Shown here: piece by piece, positions 7,743 to 9,975 of the stretch
Layout of the letters: the number at the start of each line of letters is the position of its first letter
Numbering within the stretch: the stretch's first letter is position 1
From: JBAZOJ01 sp041648755
Lineage (GTDB): Bacteria; Planctomycetota; B143-G9
Length of the DNA: 9,975 nucleotides
Assembly: GCA_041648755.1 (NCBI GenBank)
Contig: JBAZOJ010000140.1
Location: 1 to 9,975 of the forward strand
Reading direction: 5' to 3'
Notes under the pieces: model-generated
Databases searched by the model: none
What the model saw: the letters and a program-made list of their open reading frames with translations, nothing else
What the model was told of the DNA's origin: nothing
Position numbers and translations under genes: made by a program

Positions 7743-8717
7743 GTGTTGTATGAATTTGCTTTGATGCCCGACCTGTTCGACTCGTCCTTGGCCAGCCAAG
7801 GGCCTGCCCATAGAGTTGTCTTGCTCGAACTCCTGCGAGGCATCTCAGAGAACGGCCTCATAGCCGACTTCCATCATGCCCGTCTTTTCCGGCATATCAT
7901 TGGGCAGCGCATTCCAGCGCTTTCCCCTGCACTCCAAGGCAAGGTTCTCAGCTACCTCAAGGTCTTGGATGACAGGCATCGTTTGGTCCGACATCCCAAG
8001 TGCCTGACCGGGGAACCCTCCTCCGACGCCGATTGGCTGCAACTCGCGTTCGACTCGCACGATCGCGTTCCGTTCCGTGCCATCGTCCTAGGTCAAACAC
8101 TAATGAATGGTTCCCAACGCAAGTGCGATGCTCTGGTTGAGTTCTTCGGTTCCCTTGATTCGGAACTTTGGAGTGAAAGCCGCAAGCGATCCTTGTCGCT
8201 GGAAAAATCTCCCACCGCCTACCGATCCGCGCTTGCTTCGATACTCCGCCATGCGAAATCCCTTGCCCTCGTCGACCCGCATCTAAATGTGCAGGCACGC
8301 TTCTTCGGCACAGTTGCCATTTGCTCGAACGTCATGGGGCAAAGAGGGCATGCCCGACTTCACGGACGTATCGACATCCACGCTGAGGCGAAATGCCAAT
8401 CGCCCGACGGCCTCTCCATAGCCGACCACCTTGCCGCATGGGGGCAGAAGCTTGCCCCGCTAGTCTCGGCGGATGGCCACAGGTTTCGGGTTTTCCTGTG
8501 GGAGTCTCTGCAAGACGAGGAGACATTGCATGATCGGTTCATTCTAACCGACCAGTGTGCTATCTCGACTCCCGGAGGTCTGGATTGCCGCAGCAGTTCC
8601 CATCCAAACAGCACTGACTGGAGCCTGCTCGATGAGGATGCCCGTCTTCTGCGGTGGGATAACTACGATCCCTCTTCGAGTCCGTTTAAGCTGATGGAAA
8701 AGAGAGAATTCCCGTGA
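7743..8717 (+). CDS. putative effector partner of the ATPase, possible PLD-like (MIT_C) C-terminal domain
   Basis: A 324-residue protein with no signal peptide or membrane segment that I can see. I do not recognise the family with confidence. The N-terminal half is mostly helical, with a basic motif VLDDRHRLVRHP at about 74-85. The C-terminal half begins with ALVDPHLN (about 175-182) and has LHDRFILTD (about 262-270), then GGLD (278-281). This HDR...GGLD layout recalls MIT_C domains, a phospholipase-D-like fold, and less closely the HxK/HxR chemistry of PLD nucleases. A nuclease or nucleic-acid-binding effector is my inference. I chose GTG 7743 because AAGGGAG (7727-7733) lies 9 bases upstream. 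The in-frame ATG 7680 would overlap the ATPase gene by 49 bases and lacks a good SD, and ATG 7764 has no SD either. The gene follows the ATPase stop by 14 bases and is the last of the operon. Confidence 0.75.
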   Translation: MLYEFALMPDLFDSSLASQGPAHRVVLLELLRGISENGLIADFHHARLFRHIIGQRIPALSPALQGKVLSYLKVLDDRHRLVRHPKCLTGEPSSDADWLQLAFDSHDRVPFRAIVLGQTLMNGSQRKCDALVEFFGSLDSELWSESRKRSLSLEKSPTAYRSALASILRHAKSLALVDPHLNVQARFFGTVAICSNVMGQRGHARLHGRIDIHAEAKCQSPDGLSIADHLAAWGQKLAPLVSADGHRFRVFLWESLQDEETLHDRFILTDQCAISTPGGLDCRSSSHPNSTDWSLLDEDARLLRWDNYDPSSSPFKLMEKREFP

Positions 8718-8723
8718 CGGGCA

Positions 8724-8753
8724 CTCAAGTGGCCTTCAGAGGCTGGGCTTGAG
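8724..8753 (+). terminator. hairpin just after the operon (possible terminator)
   Basis: CTCAAG (8724-8729) pairs with CTTGAG (8748-8753). Inside, GCCT (8732-8735) pairs with AGGC (8740-8743) around a TCAG loop. The hairpin begins six bases after the last stop codon of the operon. There is no T-run behind it, so it is not a classical intrinsic terminator; it could end or protect the transcript. Confidence 0.35.
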
Positions 8754-9092
8754 GGCTGAGGTGCTCATATGGGACGGCTTTCATGACCGATTCCCTATCA
8801 CGAACCTGACTGGGTTCTTCTATCCCACGGCCTCTCGGTCAGCGCGGCAGATCATCTTCCGGCTGCTTGGGCGAGCTTGGGTAGTGAGCATCGAGACCGC
8901 GTCCAGAAGGAGTTCAGCAGGAACACAACGCTTCATTGCAAGCCGCACACATTCGAGATCCCGTAGATGAAGGCTCCGGCAGTATTTAACCATGGAGCCG
9001 GGCGGAAGTCACTTCAGAACAGAAAGGTGAGAATTTGCGCTGCAACAAGGGAACCAAGCAACATCAAACCGCTGCCTGATATTCGAGAAAAC
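8754..9092. other. intergenic stretch, no gene recognised
   Basis: An open frame of 73 codons (8749-8970) starts at TTG without an SD, ends in an Arg/Ser-rich tail and resembles nothing I know, so I do not call it. A loose inverted repeat, GGCTCC (8972-8977) with GGAGCC (8994-8999), encloses a short AT-rich stretch, TATTTAA. I found no convincing promoter for the gene that follows, although one would be expected here. A decayed gene or element could explain the length. Confidence 0.3.
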
Positions 9093-9105
9093 GGAGGCAT
9101 GAGAA

Positions 9106-9894
9106 ATGGCCACTATCGATCTTGCGAGGCGAGATGAACTCTTTCGGTTCTTTCGTGACTACATCAACGAAGTGCTGACCTTCGCAGAGCAGGAATTCCG
9201 CGAGGGGAGGCTGGCAATTGGGGAGACCACCGAACGTGTACTCATCCCATCTGTTGACAAGTATACCCCCGCAGGATGGACGCCAGCGATCAAGGTTGTG
9301 AAAGCCGAGGAGCGGCGAAAACCGTGTCGCTGGGCATGTGCACTGGTCGTCAACAAGAGGTTCTCGGAAACAAAGGCACACAAGGAAGCTGTGATCCATA
9401 TGCAGCGCCTGCTTGTTGATGCCTCAGAAACTTCCATTGAAGAGATGCTGAAGGCTCTCGTGGGCTACGTTGGCGAGGAATTCGCGGTCAAATCACCTGT
9501 CCATACCGATGAGTTGGCAATGGCATCTGCCGATTGCTTGGCGTCAGAGCAGTGCGCTGTGACAACAACGATGTTCATTGAAGGCTTGACGATTGGAGGC
9601 TTCGAAGTGCATCTTGAATTCCCGGACGTGACAATCAAGCTCCGCCAGCCGACGCATACGGATCTCGAATACCCTTCTCCTTTCGGAAGCGTCAATCCTG
9701 GCTGCCCCACATTGATCGCAACCGCCCACTACAAAGCGAAGACCTCAGAGGTCGACAGCCATGCAACTGGACTTGAAATCAGAATGCGGAGATTCTTACG
9801 CTTACTCGCTCCCGTGCAAATAGGTGTCGTCCGCAGTAGCACCAAATGCGACAGCCCGATCAATATTGGGCCTATTATACCGTTTTCACATTGA
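9106..9894 (+). CDS. hypothetical protein, 262 residues, probably the front part of a longer family
   Basis: I do not recognise this gene with certainty. GGAGG (9093-9097) lies 8 bases before ATG 9106, so translation looks real. The first 35 residues form a charged helix (DELFRFFRDYINEVLTFAEQ), and another helical block is near 90-125. From about 155 there is a beta-rich part with the blocks FIEGLTIGGFEVHLEF and RQPTHTDLEYPSPFG, then LEIRMRRFLRLLAPVQIGVV (about 223-242). The layout of beta-rich part, then LEIR..R.LRL, then DSPI (about 251-254) resembles large bacterial proteins of roughly 400 residues that carry a helical C-terminal half, some of them HEPN-like. Here the stop comes just after this block, which suggests loss of the C-terminal half. 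That reading rests on memory of family layout. The stop lies inside the -35 box of the next promoter. Its place beside an R-M operon hints at defence, no more. Confidence 0.7.
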   Translation: MATIDLARRDELFRFFRDYINEVLTFAEQEFREGRLAIGETTERVLIPSVDKYTPAGWTPAIKVVKAEERRKPCRWACALVVNKRFSETKAHKEAVIHMQRLLVDASETSIEEMLKALVGYVGEEFAVKSPVHTDELAMASADCLASEQCAVTTTMFIEGLTIGGFEVHLEFPDVTIKLRQPTHTDLEYPSPFGSVNPGCPTLIATAHYKAKTSEVDSHATGLEIRMRRFLRLLAPVQIGVVRSSTKCDSPINIGPIIPFSH

Positions 9895-9918
9895 CATCTA
9901 ACAAATATGTGGTATCCT
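9891..9918 (+). promoter_or_regulatory. strong sigma-70-type promoter for the right-edge gene
   Basis: TTGACA (9891-9896) is a perfect -35 box. After a 16-base spacer comes TATCCT (9913-9918), preceded by TG at 9910-9911 as an extended -10. Transcription would start near 9925, about 27 bases before the GTG at 9952. The stop codon TGA of the upstream gene (9892-9894) lies inside the -35 box. Confidence 0.7.
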
Positions 9919-9937
9919 CGATTGTAGGCGCGAGCCG

Positions 9938-9945
9938 AAAGGAGG
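9938..9945 (+). promoter_or_regulatory. near-perfect ribosome binding site deciding a GTG start
   Basis: AAAGGAGG is close to the full anti-SD complement. It lies 6 bases before GTG 9952 but directly abuts the in-frame ATG 9946, so GTG 9952 is the likelier start. Confidence 0.65.
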
Positions 9946-9951
9946 ATGCCT

Positions 9952-9975
9952 GTGGGACGAAAGAAGAGCGTGTCA
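9952..9975 (+). CDS. start of an unidentified gene (runs off right edge)
   Basis: Only eight codons are visible (MGRKKSVS). They are basic and too short to identify. A consensus-like promoter and a strong SD directly upstream show that a well-expressed separate transcription unit begins here. Starting at ATG 9946 instead would add MP in front. Confidence 0.55.

Noticed and set aside
8749..8970. 73-codon open frame in the gap after the operon
   Set aside because: TTG start without an SD, low-complexity Arg/Ser-rich end, and no recognisable domain.
9850..9878. TATTAT (9873-9878) as a -10 box
   Set aside because: The matching -35 position reads GACAGC, a poor fit; the promoter at 9891-9918 is far better.
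1..9975. CRISPR array, tRNA or rRNA genes
   Set aside because: No regularly spaced direct repeats, cloverleaf-like segments or rRNA signatures were seen on either strand.

Overview
The window comes from a moderately GC-rich bacterium that I cannot place in a phylum. Shine-Dalgarno (SD) sites are clear and GTG starts are frequent: hsdR, hsdS, the gene after the ATPase, and the gene at the right edge all appear to use GTG. The content is accessory, namely a mobile intron followed by a defence island.

Positions 1-559 (minus strand) are the 5' part of a group II intron. The RNA begins at 559 with the typical GUGCG end. Its reverse transcriptase/maturase gene begins at 147 and runs off the left edge. 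The intron sits directly beside a strong stem-loop at 561-584, the kind of target used by terminator-seeking (class C-like) group II introns.

From 687 to about 8753 (plus strand) runs one compact operon. A good sigma-70-type promoter (TGGACA-17-TACAAT) precedes hsdR, hsdM and hsdS, a complete type I restriction-modification set of the EcoEI-like kind. HsdR cleaves and translocates, HsdM methylates adenine, and HsdS reads a bipartite DNA target. Two further genes follow with no gap: an SMC/ABC-like ATPase with features of the DUF3696 family, overlapping the end of hsdS, and a 324-residue protein that begins 14 bases after the ATPase stop. That last protein carries a C-terminal HDR...GGLD motif reminiscent of the phospholipase-D-like MIT_C fold. 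The best reading is a restriction system with an embedded ATPase-plus-effector module, possibly a back-up or abortive-infection defence. The pairing is visible in the sequence; the function is inferred.

A gap of about 390 bases (8718-9105) holds a hairpin after the operon and little else recognisable. Next is an unrecognised 262-residue gene (9106-9894) that looks like the front part of a longer protein family. Its stop codon lies inside the -35 box of a very good promoter (TTGACA-16-TATCCT with an extended -10). This promoter drives a new gene starting at GTG 9952, preceded by AAAGGAGG, which leaves the window at the right edge.
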